Shown here one piece after another: positions 33,788-58,767 of a stretch of 64,000 bases of DNA. How positions within the stretch are numbered: position 1 is the stretch's first letter; the number at the start of each line of letters is the position of its first letter. Made by a program: the position numbers and the translations under genes. The stretch comes from Branchiostoma floridae (Eukaryota > Chordata > Leptocardii > Amphioxiformes > Branchiostomatidae). Below the pieces are notes generated by a model that saw only the letters and a list, made by a program, of their open reading frames with translations, was not told where the DNA came from and did no database searches. The stretch covers positions 13,609,822 to 13,673,821 of the forward strand of contig NC_049982.1 in assembly GCF_000003815.2 (NCBI RefSeq). Reading direction: 5' to 3'.

Positions 33788-35900
33788 CTGACACAGGAGT
33801 GAGATAATTTCAATCCTCTGCAACCTGGGTGGCTGGAATTGCTCTAATTTGGAGCCAAAGTTTGCAAGGGAAAACATTGATTAATTCTAGACATTAATGA
33901 ATGACACATTAATCCTCCATGCCCTGTGGTGTAGAACAGAGCCTCAGAGGATCCACAAGTCACTCAGCACAAATCACTTATTGATCCTCACAGTGGGCTC
34001 ACCCAGTGCCACCTGATCATGTGTGGGATGATTATAGTTTAGCCGCACAGCATGGGACAATACTTTCCAAAAATCAATGGCTAATTTGCGGAACACTTTC
34101 AAACATACCAGCTTAACTAACAACAACTTGGTTTCAATAGGATGGGTACATGCAATAAGCATGAATATAAATGGGTACTGTTATTTGTGTTAGAAAGTAA
34201 CAGGGGCTTTTGTATGTTATTTAATATGTCTGGCTGGAAACAGAATGTGAAATTGGTCGGTCCTATAAAAATTCTTGCTGATGGCAGCAACACTTTGCGT
34301 GTGTGTGTATGGTACATTGGTAGGTCTGGTTGATTTGGGTTTTCTAGTAGCTATCCTTTTTTTGTCTTCTGTTCTGGACATGACTTTTAGGTGGCAGATG
34401 CAACGTAGCTTTTGGGTCAGGGAAAATGTGGTATAAATTTGGTCTTGTTTCGGAACTGCATGCAGAGGCAGGGGTATTGTGGGGACTTTAGAAGAGGATA
34501 ACTCAAGAAATGACAAAGGGATTTTCAAAGATAGAGATGCACAAATGAAACCATAACTTAAAATTCACATTTCCCAATTCCACAATTGGAGTTTCATACT
34601 CGACACATTTCTAAAGGCTTCAAATATTTTAGGCAGATATGAGATCTCTGAACTCTATAATGCAGAGGAAATACAACTCTATGCAAAAGTTTTCCAGGAA
34701 GCCCTGAAAGGCATGCTAAAAGCATCTGCAGTATCAAGCATCAAATATCGTCCATCAGGTAATAAAATGGTACAATTGGCAGGGCATTTTGCAACATCAA
34801 AGACATGAATTGATAGCACTTTTCACGTCCAAACCACAATATATGTAACGCATTTCCACTGATGTACATTGAGGTCAATGCTCTATGACTCCTTTTATTT
34901 TACAGGAGGTCACCAGTGTTAACTATCCTTTAGGGAGGATCAGGATGCCATGCGTGAAAGGAATACAACAGGGCCAATAAGCCAGTTGATAAATGGGTGA
35001 CTCCAAAGGACACAAAAATGGCTACCCACGGTCACTGCTTCACGGCTGAGAACGGGGCGTACCCATAGTACATTGCAGACTGATGAAGAATTAAAGGTAG
35101 ATGCTAAATAACACATGAAGACTGTTCAAAATGTATTATAAGTAAATAATTACATTTTACGGAAAAGTTACAAAGAAAATTTGGCATACTATACTCAGTG
35201 ACTGTGTGCCTTTCATCAAAGCCTGGGATATTGACATGTATTGGTATTTGAAATCAGACTAAGATATACAAATCCTGACACATGTTTTATCAACCTTTAT
35301 TGAGCATATGCATTGACAAAGAAACTCATACGATAAAAGAGGTCATGCAATCAGACCACTGCAGTAATTCATATGCCTTTTACTAATAACTCAGGTCATT
35401 CAATTCCTGTTGATCAGTTCTTGCATGTCTAGTCAAGGAAAACTGTTACATACTAGTAGTAACAAAGTATAATAGGCCTATTTCCTTTTTGGATATAACA
35501 TATCTGGTTAGCTGTTTTCCTGTCTTGCCATCAAATTCTAAAAAACTAGCAGATTAGACAATCCATGACTAAGGTGAGTAAGGGTGCATAACAACACTTT
35601 TGTCTACACGGTGGCTACACTAGTCATTTTGTGCATACATGTACTATTCACATGTTTACAAAGTGCACTGACTTGACTTCATTAAAAAAATTATTCTATA
35701 GCGCTATTTTCAACTCCAACTAACTAAGCTCAACAACCAATGTGCATACCTTACGCCTTATAAAATTTTTGTGAAGAGGAGCAAGGGTCCCAAGTGCCAT
35801 TAATTAACAGTTTTTACTACATACTATTGTACCATTTTAGCAATAGACAAGCTGTTGAATCAAACCAATGCTACAAGAAAAAGAGATTTCGAGTTCTAGA
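33788..35900. other. Non-coding stretch; likely contains the MMTAG2-like 3' UTR
   Basis: The last part lies downstream of the minus-strand MMTAG2-like gene. An AATAAA signal on the minus strand (TTTATT at about 35296-35301) could end its transcript, giving a 3' UTR of about 0.6 kb. Nothing else was recognised. Confidence 0.35.
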
Positions 35901-35934
35901 CTGTATGGAAAATGCGTGTTCATTTCATCTTAAC

Positions 35935-36948
35935 TTAAGACTTGTCTCTCTGCCTTCTTTCATCCCTTTCCCTGTGACTGGACCTATTTCTGTCACTCCT
36001 TCCCCTCTCATGTTCATCCTCACTATCAGTATCATGCCTTCTTCTCTTCCTACTAGTGTCATGCTCTGGGACCTTTTCCCTGTGGTAACCATGTCCCCTT
36101 GTTGAATCCCTGTTCTTACCCTGTTTGTGGTCTATTTCGTCCCTTTCTCTTCTGCGACTATCAACATGACGTGTCCTCCTTGGTTCTGTGTCTTCATGAT
36201 GCTTCCTCTTGAGCCCGTCGTCTCTTCCTTGGTCCCTTCTCTTCTCTGCACGTCTCCGTGAGTGTTGATCTTCCTCATCCGTTGAGCTGTCATGCCTCTG
36301 TCTTTTTCCTTCTCCTCTTCCTTTCCACCTGGCCTCTGATTCTGATTCAGAGGATGATTCTGAGGATGAGTCATGTCTTTTCTTCTTCTCTTTCTTTTTC
36401 TTCCTCTTCTTTTTGGACTTCTTTTTCATCTTCTTCTTCTTCTTTGAGCTTTCCTCTTCCGTGTTTGGCATAGCCCCAGTATCCGTAGGGTCTGTCCGTT
36501 TGTGAGTGAACAGCATCATGCCATGCTTCTCTGCATCCCTGTCCTCCAGCGTTGCTGTGGACATGGCAGCTCGTGAGGCTCCAAAACCAAGGCCCTTCTC
36601 TCTCTCAATGTCTGTCGGGTTCCTCTCTGACTGACCTCTCTTAAACACTTCAGACATTTCTTCCTTGGTAAGCCCTGCTGAGGTTTTTTTTATAACTTTG
36701 TGGCCGAGAGCAGCCATCATGGCTTCCTCTTCAGCTCTTTTGATGGCCTCTAATTCAGATTTTTCTGCTGCTCCACTGGCCTTCTTGTCCTTGGCATACC
36801 ATGTTAGGTCCTTGCCTTTCTGCCAGCGGCCGACTGGTGCCATGACAGAATGGCCCAAGTAGTTTTCTCTGTACTTGTCTGACTTGACCTCATCCCAGGT
36901 GAACTGGTCAGCCCCGCCCCGATTTCCTCCTCGTGATGGATGGAACAT
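35935..36948 (-). CDS. MMTAG2: Multiple myeloma tumor-associated protein 2 homolog (C1orf35/MMTAG2-like)
   Basis: A 337-residue protein. The N-terminus (residues 1-55) carries the family signature: [23 protein letters not shown], then [17 protein letters not shown]. Residues of about 80-115 keep the [12 protein letters not shown] and [10 protein letters not shown] regions. The middle is a strong Lys-rich stretch and the last about 150 residues are rich in Arg, Asp, Glu and Ser, resembling RS/RD tails of nuclear RNA-associated proteins. Human family members are shorter (about 260 residues), mostly in this tail. The start is the ATG at 36946-36948, where homology begins; in-frame stops lie just upstream. 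The gene is a single uninterrupted frame. COX19 lies directly upstream on the same strand. Molecular function is poorly known; nuclear location is inferred from composition. Confidence 0.92.
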   Translation of the reverse strand: MFHPSRGGNRGGADQFTWDEVKSDKYRENYLGHSVMAPVGRWQKGKDLTWYAKDKKASGAAEKSELEAIKRAEEEAMMAALGHKVIKKTSAGLTKEEMSEVFKRGQSERNPTDIEREKGLGFGASRAAMSTATLEDRDAEKHGMMLFTHKRTDPTDTGAMPNTEEESSKKKKKMKKKSKKKRKKKKEKKKRHDSSSESSSESESEARWKGRGEGKRQRHDSSTDEEDQHSRRRAEKRRDQGRDDGLKRKHHEDTEPRRTRHVDSRRRERDEIDHKQGKNRDSTRGHGYHREKVPEHDTSRKRRRHDTDSEDEHERGRSDRNRSSHRERDERRQRDKS

Positions 36949-37114
36949 TTTTGCTGTCACTTTATTTTTAGTTTAACACTTATAACATCTGTAGTTTACT
37001 TAAATGAAAAAGGATCTGAGAGTACAGACAGCACTATAAAATCTACTCTGCAAACTCTTTCTTAATGGATCTTATTCTGCAAAGGCTGCTAAAACGTTCT
37101 CCCTCAACATTCTA

Positions 37115-37387
37115 TTAAACACTGCCAGCTTCTGATGTGGTTTTGAGGTCCCCATAACCAAGGTTTTTAAGGTCTTCCTTTGCCATCAGGTTCTTTTTCA
37201 TTCTGCATTCCAGATAGTCCTTGGACTCCACTCTGCATTTGGTATTCTCTCCAAGATTGTCTCTTAAACACCTCATGTACTTCCTCATGAACTCCTTACA
37301 CTCACCACCATGATCCAGAGGGAATGAACCCTTCTCGGGCGGAGAGACTTTGAAAGAACGTGCTCCTCCTGGCGATCCGAACGACAT
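37115..37387 (-). CDS. COX19: Cytochrome c oxidase assembly protein COX19
   Basis: A 90-residue protein, the same length as the human protein. It has the twin CX9C motif of the CHCH family: C30-x9-C40 and C51-x9-C61, which form the oxidised helix hairpin in the mitochondrial intermembrane space after Mia40 import. The [11 protein letters not shown] block before the first Cys and [10 protein letters not shown] around the last are characteristic of COX19, which takes part in copper handling for cytochrome oxidase with COX11. The start is the ATG at 37385-37387, matching the family's N-terminal MNFG/MSFG; an in-frame stop lies about 45 bp upstream. The coding region has no intron. CTGACAG at about 37410-37417 on the minus strand could be the acceptor of a 5' UTR intron. 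Confidence 0.95.
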   Translation of the reverse strand: MSFGSPGGARSFKVSPPEKGSFPLDHGGECKEFMRKYMRCLRDNLGENTKCRVESKDYLECRMKKNLMAKEDLKNLGYGDLKTTSEAGSV

Positions 37388-37921
37388 TGATGAGTGCACT
37401 TTAGAAGATCCTGTCAGCAAACCCTATCTATCTAAGTACAACTATTCTCCACACAGATTCAACAGTTTTGCAATGACACTCGATGACTCTGATGAGTTGC
37501 TACCTTCTATCAGGTCCTCTTCACCCTAAGCAGGTAATGCTTCACTCTCCCGTCAGAGCTACGACCTGAAACCCACCTGCAGAAAAACATTCCCATTACT
37601 TCAAATGTTCAATGTAGTGTTGTCTCAAGTTCTCAACACAACACACTGTCACATTGGCAGACAATTTAAATCATTTGCATGATTGAATCTAGAACATCAG
37701 ATTGCTCTGGATCTCTTGGCATAACTCAACAATTTAGACCTGTCCAGCATTGACATGAAAAATGCTTTATACCAACAAACTGCTAGGTGTCTCTTTTTCA
37801 CATGGCCAGGCATGGACTCATGTCCTAGCGCCATAGGGTGGTGGTGGTGAAGAACTTTTAGATGGACTTAATTTTCCTATATTACCACAGCAGATGGTAC
37901 CTGTCTGTCAGTCCCTAAACC

Positions 37922-38038
37922 NNNNNNNNNNNNNNNNNNNNNNNNNNNNNNNNNNNNNNNNNNNNNNNNNNNNNNNNNNNNNNNNNNNNNNNNNNNNNNN
38001 NNNNNNNNNNNNNNNNNNNNNNNNNNNNNNNNNNNNNN
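37922..38038. other. Assembly gap (117 N)
   Basis: The gap lies upstream of COX19 and could hide a 5' UTR exon or promoter element. Confidence 0.99.
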
Positions 38039-38738
38039 TAAAAGTCACAGGTCTCCTGACCCCTACCGCCACCCACATATCTATACGGTATATATTTTCC
38101 ATTCAACAACATAGAAATAATATCTTTGTAAATAATTTGAAGGTAAACTCTTTGTGTACCTGGTTGTAGAATAAACCTTGTGTTTATATAATCTTTACCA
38201 AATTTATGATGTTCATGATCTGGTTCCCAAAGAAACAGTTCAGTCTGGAGAAAAAAACAACACGGGCTAGACAGAATATCATATTGAAATAAACCAAATG
38301 GGATAAAGAAATGTTGACCTTCTGAAACTTGAGTGAAGGAGAAAAAAAACTAGAAAAAAATTATTTTTCTTCACCTTTCAGTTCAACAAGTAACCTCCAA
38401 AATCCAACAAACTGTGTTAGATTAAATGCTGACAATAACGTTTTTTGAAAACTAAAGGATACAGCTCGTTAATGTTGAATTGATGGTTAGATAATTATTT
38501 GATTTACTAGTATTTGATTCAACTGTAATCGCACGTGTGACAAGAACAAGAATTATCACGCTCACCATTGACACGCAGATTTCCGCTCCTCTATGATCTT
38601 CCCTTCCTCTTTAAACGCCTGCCAGAGAAGCAGCACAGCATGGACCATCGTTGGTAACCAAATCAGACATAAGCCCTTATACAGAGACCTAAGTTTAGAT
38701 GAAATATATCTTCAGTTACAACTGAAAAATGAAAATCT

Positions 38739-38748
38739 CCGCCATGTT
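38739..38748 (-). promoter_or_regulatory. YY1-like AACATGGCGG motif, candidate minus-strand promoter
   Basis: On the minus strand the motif AACATGGCGG matches the YY1 element often found at TATA-less housekeeping start sites. It lies about 1.35 kb upstream of COX19 and about 0.6 kb from the first plus-strand NT5C2 exon, so the interval 38.7-39.3 kb may be a divergent promoter region. Only the motif is seen; promoter use is inference. Confidence 0.3.
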
Positions 38749-39229
38749 GTTCGCTGGAATCTACCATGAATGAACCTGATTAGGGAATAAAGAAGTTATA
38801 AATAATACTTAGCTCAGTTTTGACCAAACCTAACCAAATGACGTTCACAAATAACAATTTTAGCAGCATGGTTCGTTAAAAATAAGGTTTTCTAGTCTCT
38901 TACAGAATACAGAATTACTTTGCTTTAAACTTCTACCCCTATAACAAGAAGCTGTTGGTACCAGCCACTATTCCAATGCATGACGGGAAGGCGTTGGACG
39001 GTTTTCCTCCAACTTGACAGATGATATCCTTCCCTAAATTTAAACATTTGCAAACGCGTCACGCTCAAAAATGGTTAAATGGAACACCTTTGACGTAAAA
39101 TATCTTTATTTGTAATTACTATAAAACTACACGTTATATTTCGTTGACGTTTACCAAATCTATGGCTTCAGAATTGTTACATGGGGAGATTATATGACCA
39201 CCAGATAAATTAGTTCAGGACGTAAACAC

Positions 39230-39336
39230 CGCGGAGGCAGACAGATCAGCTGATTTCTGGCTGTGATGCGGTTTGGTAGGATTTCGCAATTCTGAAGAGA
39301 AGGAAATCTTGAGGGACGCATTTTCATTTTTCTAAG
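39230..39336 (+). other. NT5C2: Candidate NT5C2 5' UTR exon 1
   Basis: GC- and CpG-richer sequence than the flanks (ACACCGCGGAGG, GATGCGGTTTGG) ends at a strong donor, TCTAAG/GTATGT (donor GT at 39337). The next exon with a matching acceptor contains the start codon at 40586. No TATA box is seen. The start of the exon is a guess. Confidence 0.4.
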
Positions 39337-40013
39337 GTATGTTTCAGGATTTAAGATATATCAAAGGTCTTTAAAGGGTATAAAGTACCGCTACACAATT
39401 CAGAATTAACAGCTGTTGGGTGTTAAGATCTGTGACAAGAAGCGTCGTCTGCTGGTAGTTTGCGTCTGTTTTGTTTTTCAACAGTCTCGTATTTTCGTTA
39501 GGTAGACAACTTCTCAGCCTTGACCCGAAGCAGGACCGAATGACAACGTAAGGGAGTTGGCAGGCCTATTCTTTCCTACTACTGCACCCAGACACTCGAA
39601 GTATCTCAGATCCGTGCTCCTTTTTCTTTTGTTTTGCTATAATTTCGTTGGAGGTCAGGAAGTGAGTGTAAAGCACTGACAGATCAGCTGGGCAGCCTCT
39701 GAACATTTCTCTTAGGAATCAGAGGCTACATGCCACCCAGAGCGTTTCCCTGCTGCTGGATTTGGCCTTGTTTTCATCGTATCCCATTACTTATGACTTT
39801 CACATGACACCCTGTGACACAACTAAAGATGATGCCAGAGACGCTGCCTCTAGTGTACCCCAAGGTTCACCCTGTGGACAAAGCCGGTGGTTGGACAATG
39901 GGCGTTGGCAAGTAGTGGGATGGGCACATTTTATGTTATTCAAATGATAATCCGAACTGCCATTCATCCAGTTTATGATGCTTTTCAACTATATTTGCTC
40001 TTTATCAACTTAT

Positions 40014-40038
40014 AATGAATGAATGAATGAATGAATGA
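40014..40038. repeat. AATG tetranucleotide microsatellite
   Basis: Six uninterrupted AATG units in the first NT5C2 intron. Confidence 0.95.
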
Positions 40039-40585
40039 AGACCTTGATTGTTTACATAATAATCAAGAGAGTGGACATTGGACATTTAAATAAGTCCCCA
40101 GGCAGTGTTTTCACTCAGCTCACCAGGTGACTTATTGTGATTTATACCTTGGGCCTCATGGGACATGATGCTATCTGGTCAGGGCAGTTTTGTGTATTCT
40201 ACAAGCAGAGGTTTCGGTCTGGGGGTACAAACTACCCCACAGCGGTAAAAAATCCCGGCCACTACTATCCGCCTGATGGAAACCTCAGCTTGGAAGTTGG
40301 AGAATAAGTTATGCTGACTTCCTGATAATTGAATAACATCAGTCATTGCATAATTAGAAATATCACAGTTCACATCTGCAAATCATGGAAAATCCTGAAT
40401 GTTTTGAAAGATTATGTATTTGAAAAGAAATCTTACAAATATGGACCTGTTTTGTTTGTTTCAACTTTTTATTCTTGAGAACTTTGAACCTTTGTTTACC
40501 TTTATGAATTTTATGTAGAATGAAATGTTCTTTATAAAAATTTGAAAAAAAAGTTTCGCTTTCTCAGATACCACAGGTAGCAGAC

Positions 40586-54467
<13,882 letters not shown>

Positions 54468-56820
54468 ACAGAAAATGTTGTAAATATTCATCTTACAAAT
54501 GAAGCTGCAGCATGGATTCGCATTACTCTGTTATGCAAAGGTCTGCATATATTGATACACAAGATTGGATGGTGACTAGGGTGAAAGCCACTGATTGCTG
54601 GGTTGGATAAATGCCAAAAATCAAGTAGATACATGTACTTACAAGTGTTAACAAATAATGTCAATTTGTCTCTGCAACAAGGACAGGTGTACATAGCCGC
54701 TGTTGCAGTTAATTTCTAAAAGTAAGATGTCTCTATGGTAACAGCTGAAAGAGTGAAAATAATCAGTTTTGCATGCTTTTTATCCATCTGTCTTCCATGG
54801 AGTTCACACTGACAAGGCTCTACTACTAAGTGTGTACAGAAATGAAAAGTAATGTTGATTGGGCAGAACTAAAGTGAAGTGTGTTGTGTGTGTGTTGTAT
54901 ATGGTACATACAATCAAGTACACTCACTGGGTAGTCCCTTTGTTCCATTGAAAATATAACCTGGAATCCAGGCTAATTGTGGCACGGCATGCCGTAGTTA
55001 GTGTAGGCTCTTTACGGGGCCAGTGCAGCTCTGAGCCGCTGGTGTAATCATTCACACCGTGCAAAACTCCTACCGGGTGTGAAAGATTACCCCAGCGGAG
55101 GAAAGACCCTCCTGTCCCAAAGGTAGCCTGGCCATTCCACGGTAGACTGGATTCCAGGCTATCGAAAATAGAAAATGACTGAGGAATAAGATGCTATTTT
55201 GTCTTTTAGCACTGTAGTACAATATATTTTGTATATAAAGAAGGCATAGTTAACCTGTAGTGACATTCCAGAAGGTTTGGCTTATACAAAGTTTGAGTTT
55301 ATCAAACATACCTGGTAAAACATGTTTTACAATATGACTCCTATATGGATTAGGTTTGCACTCTATGTTACATGGTTCATGTAATTATTCTGGAGTTAAG
55401 CTAGACTGGAATACTAGCGGCAGCTGTGGTAGAATAACGTGTTCCTTGTAAGTTGTATAAGGAAAATAGTTTGCTGACAATTTTGCCACATGGTTTATAA
55501 GCTTCTGGCTGTTTCAATGTTCCTCAGGTCCAGAATCTCTCCACTTCTGTGGCTCCTGCCCTCATAGTATGAGAAAACTGCAGACATTTGCATCTTTCAC
55601 TGTCTGTAGTCTCCAATGATTCCCCAGTCAGTGAAAGGATCTCGGGTTGAGCCTGTGTATATATACATATGATTGTAAGCATTTCTGCAATCCGCATATT
55701 GGTGGCGTAACAGTGCATGGAGATAGCTACACCAACAAGAGTACCTGAGAGCATTAGGAAGGATATTGATTTGTATAATATAGAAAAAATGTTTACTACA
55801 AGTTGAATGTAACATGTACATGGTATTATGCCCATCACTATCAATATATCCCATTTATTTATCTCTACAAATCACCTTTGATTCAGAGAAGCGCAAGGAA
55901 GCAAATGGCTTCAACTTCATTGATAAAACTCCATGGAACATAGAAAGATCTCTGCTATGATGTAAGAACAAAAAAGTCGCTAAATGGCTGCAGATTTAAA
56001 AACGCTAATGAAATCTTGGTACAGTATCATGTGTGGTATCGTGATCATATGTACGTATGTACATACAATGTACCGCCATCAGGTTGCACAATATACCTGC
56101 ATTGAACTAGATTTTGTAATAATTTCTGTCCTGGCATGGTGAAAGTTGATGTTGACAGTGTTCTTTATCAGATATAGATCATGTTGAATCAATAACTTGT
56201 AGAACCCCAGAGTATTCCACATTTCCATAGATAATATGTTAGTGTAATTGAAGAAATTCCAAGTAGAGCAATAATTAAGTATGACTCAGAGCAAAGTAGA
56301 TAGTAGATAAGATGCTGTTTGTGAACACCCATTTCCATGTTCCCGAAACATATTCTCCACTGTGTATGGTCCTTCTGCATGAGTTAAGATGAATAATAAT
56401 GTTCATATGACTGACTCAGTTGTAACTATACTTCAAGATGGTTTTACATTGAAGCCTTTTTTGTTCAGTTGAAATCTACTAAGATGTAACATCTATTTGA
56501 TCAAACTGCCATGTGGAATGTACCAAGATGACAAGAAAAGCGAAATGTGAGGGGAAAACATATTATTAACACATAACTAGTAGTGGTTTACACATGTGAT
56601 AATAACGTTTATATAAGGACTAATGTTAAGGATTTTAGCTATATATATTTATTGCTTATTCTACTATTTCTAGATAAAGAAATTTATGTACTATCTATAG
56701 GTTATTTGATTGTTTATTTTCAGCAAGAAATATGTAGAAATGATATGTGTTTTAAGACTTCTGAGCACATCTTATATTCCAGATAGATATATTTTATAAT
56801 GATTGAACCATTTCTAAAAA
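54468..56820 (+). other. NT5C2 3' UTR and following non-coding sequence
   Basis: AT-rich, with a MITE at 54957-55163. I found no convincing AATAAA. ATTAAA at 57220-57225, beyond the N gap, is one candidate poly(A) signal, so the transcript end is open. Confidence 0.35.
54957..55163. mobile_element. MITE with AGCCTGGAATCCAG-type ends
   Basis: TAACCTGGAATCCAGGCTA at the left pairs with TAGACTGGATTCCAGGCTA at the right. GAAAATA is repeated on both sides (54950-54956, 55164-55170). The interior is CpG- and GC-rich compared with its flanks and contains GGTGTGAA/TTCACACC and CCGCTGG/CCAGCGG inverted words. About 207 bp, inserted about 490 bp after the NT5C2 stop, probably in the 3' UTR. Confidence 0.8.
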
Positions 56821-57158
56821 NNNNNNNNNNNNNNNNNNNNNNNNNNNNNNNNNNNNNNNNNNNNNNNNNNNNNNNNNNNNNNNNNNNNNNNNNNNNNNNN
56901 NNNNNNNNNNNNNNNNNNNNNNNNNNNNNNNNNNNNNNNNNNNNNNNNNNNNNNNNNNNNNNNNNNNNNNNNNNNNNNNNNNNNNNNNNNNNNNNNNNNN
57001 NNNNNNNNNNNNNNNNNNNNNNNNNNNNNNNNNNNNNNNNNNNNNNNNNNNNNNNNNNNNNNNNNNNNNNNNNNNNNNNNNNNNNNNNNNNNNNNNNNNN
57101 NNNNNNNNNNNNNNNNNNNNNNNNNNNNNNNNNNNNNNNNNNNNNNNNNNNNNNNNNN
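56821..57158. other. Assembly gap (338 N)
   Basis: A run of N between NT5C2 and the SINE pair. Confidence 0.99.
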
Positions 57159-57546
57159 ACGTCAGATACTAAAGGTGCTATCCGTGCTAAGATTATATGT
57201 CCTACTTGCACAAACTTTGATTAAAGCTGTAAGTACACATAAATGCATTTGGTCAGTTATTGTTGTTATGTGGTTAATACAGTGATGTAATCAGTGACTT
57301 GACAAAATCCTCTGGATGCACAGTGATACAAGCTATCCGCAGCAAAAGCAGCACTCCACCAGTCCCTCTTGAAAGTGCAAACTACATGACAGCCTCTGCC
57401 AGTTTTTCTAGTACTACCCTACAGCAATGAGTGCCACCTAGCAGTTAACTGAAGCATGACAGGTTTACCCACTTGGACTGATTAGTACAGCAGTCAACTA
57501 TTGATTGTTTTTACTTGAGCCAAACAAATAACAGATCAATACATAC

Positions 57547-57813
57547 ATGTAAGTTAAGTTAAGGTTGCCCATACATCTGTGCAGATGCTTAGGGTGGCGC
57601 CCATCTCCATTTCGAGTAGCTACATTTAGTAGCTGGTCCGCTGGTAGTGATGTGTGTTTAACTTCCATACTCTTTCTCATTAGTGCAGAGTGCTAAGCAA
57701 ACAAAGCAGCATGTACCATTTTTAAAGTCTTTGGTATGACTCGGCCGGGGATCGAACTCATAACCTAACGAATGCAAGGCAAACACTCTACCCTCTCAGC
57801 CATTGCACCGGTG
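57547..57813 (-). mobile_element. tRNA-derived SINE, family B copy 1
   Basis: On the minus strand a tRNA-like head has box A TGGCTGAGAGGGTAGAG and box B GAGTTCGATCCCC, both good Pol III promoter matches. The body contains ATACCAAAGACTTTAAAAAT and GAAAGAGTATGGAAGT, and the element ends in TTAACTTAACTTACATG. TACATAC occurs at both sides (57540-57546, 57814-57820), a possible 7-bp target duplication. The body is shared with the copy at about 58472. Confidence 0.8.
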
Positions 57814-58471
57814 TACATACTACATCTCAAATGATTTCATTCTTACAGTTCATCTGTGTTGGTAAATCACATTATAGAAAAGGGTCCAACTTCACTCCAA
57901 CCCAACAATTTGACAGTTCCTTTAGGCCTTCCTCTGGACAACTAGGACCAATTATGTCACGTCACATGGAAAGCAGTTTGTACTGAGCCACTGGGTCACA
58001 ATTCTTGTGTTGGAGGTAAATGCTGTCTCCATTACTGTCTGTATTAGGTTTCTGATATAAGCATGTTTCATCTAAGGTTATCAAATTGTTGAAACTGTCA
58101 GTGGGTTCTTTCCTCCTGTTTGGCAACAAAACCAGCTCTCACACCCTTTTTCTAGGATAAAGGTGAGATTTCTTAGAGGGCCCTTCCATCTGTTCAAAGC
58201 CAAGTAGTGATCAAAGTGCCATCTAGCGGGTTGCTATGGAACATAAGGCATTTTCCTCTTAATCTTACAGCATCAATTTGTTTTTAAAACCCTTCATACA
58301 TACAATACTTTGCTGTGCAACTTACTGGGTCAAAACAGAATCTTCCTGTTCTACTAAAATCCAATATACTCATGAAGACCACCCTGACAAGTTTATCTAC
58401 ATGTAAACATATATATCCTGAAGAATCTAAGCCTTTTTCTTTCTAACATACTATTGGACCACACTTAGCTG

Positions 58472-58720
58472 GGGCACTGTTGGCCTATGTGGTAGGTTGT
58501 AAGTCCAATCCTTATCCCAGCCATACCAAGGATTTTAAAATGGCACATATTACTTTGCAATCAGTATTTTGGAAAGAGTATGGGAGTCTAACGTACACAG
58601 TCAGTGGACTAGCCTTACTGATGTGGTGATTGCACAAAGTTGTGTGGCCTAATGGCTTAGCAACAGATACAGGCACTGCCATGGGAACCATCCGTGTATG
58701 GTGCAGGAAGGACATCACAA
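58472..58720 (+). mobile_element. tRNA-derived SINE, family B copy 2 (decayed)
   Basis: The same family as the preceding element, opposite orientation. It has box A-like TGGCCTATGTGGTAGG, then about 20 nt of the head is missing. The body words CATACCAAGGATTTTAAAAT and GAAAGAGTATGGGAGT follow at the same spacing as in copy 1. The 3' limit is uncertain because the tails do not align. Confidence 0.7.
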
Positions 58721-58761
58721 AACAATACAACAGGACAGAAATCTCTGGTAAAAGGAGAGAT

Positions 58762-58767
58762 TTTATT
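58762..58767 (-). terminator. Candidate poly(A) signal for PPP2R2
   Basis: AATAAA on the minus strand, about 2.5 kb beyond the PPP2R2 stop codon. Long 3' UTRs are common for this gene family, but other signals cannot be excluded. Confidence 0.25.
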
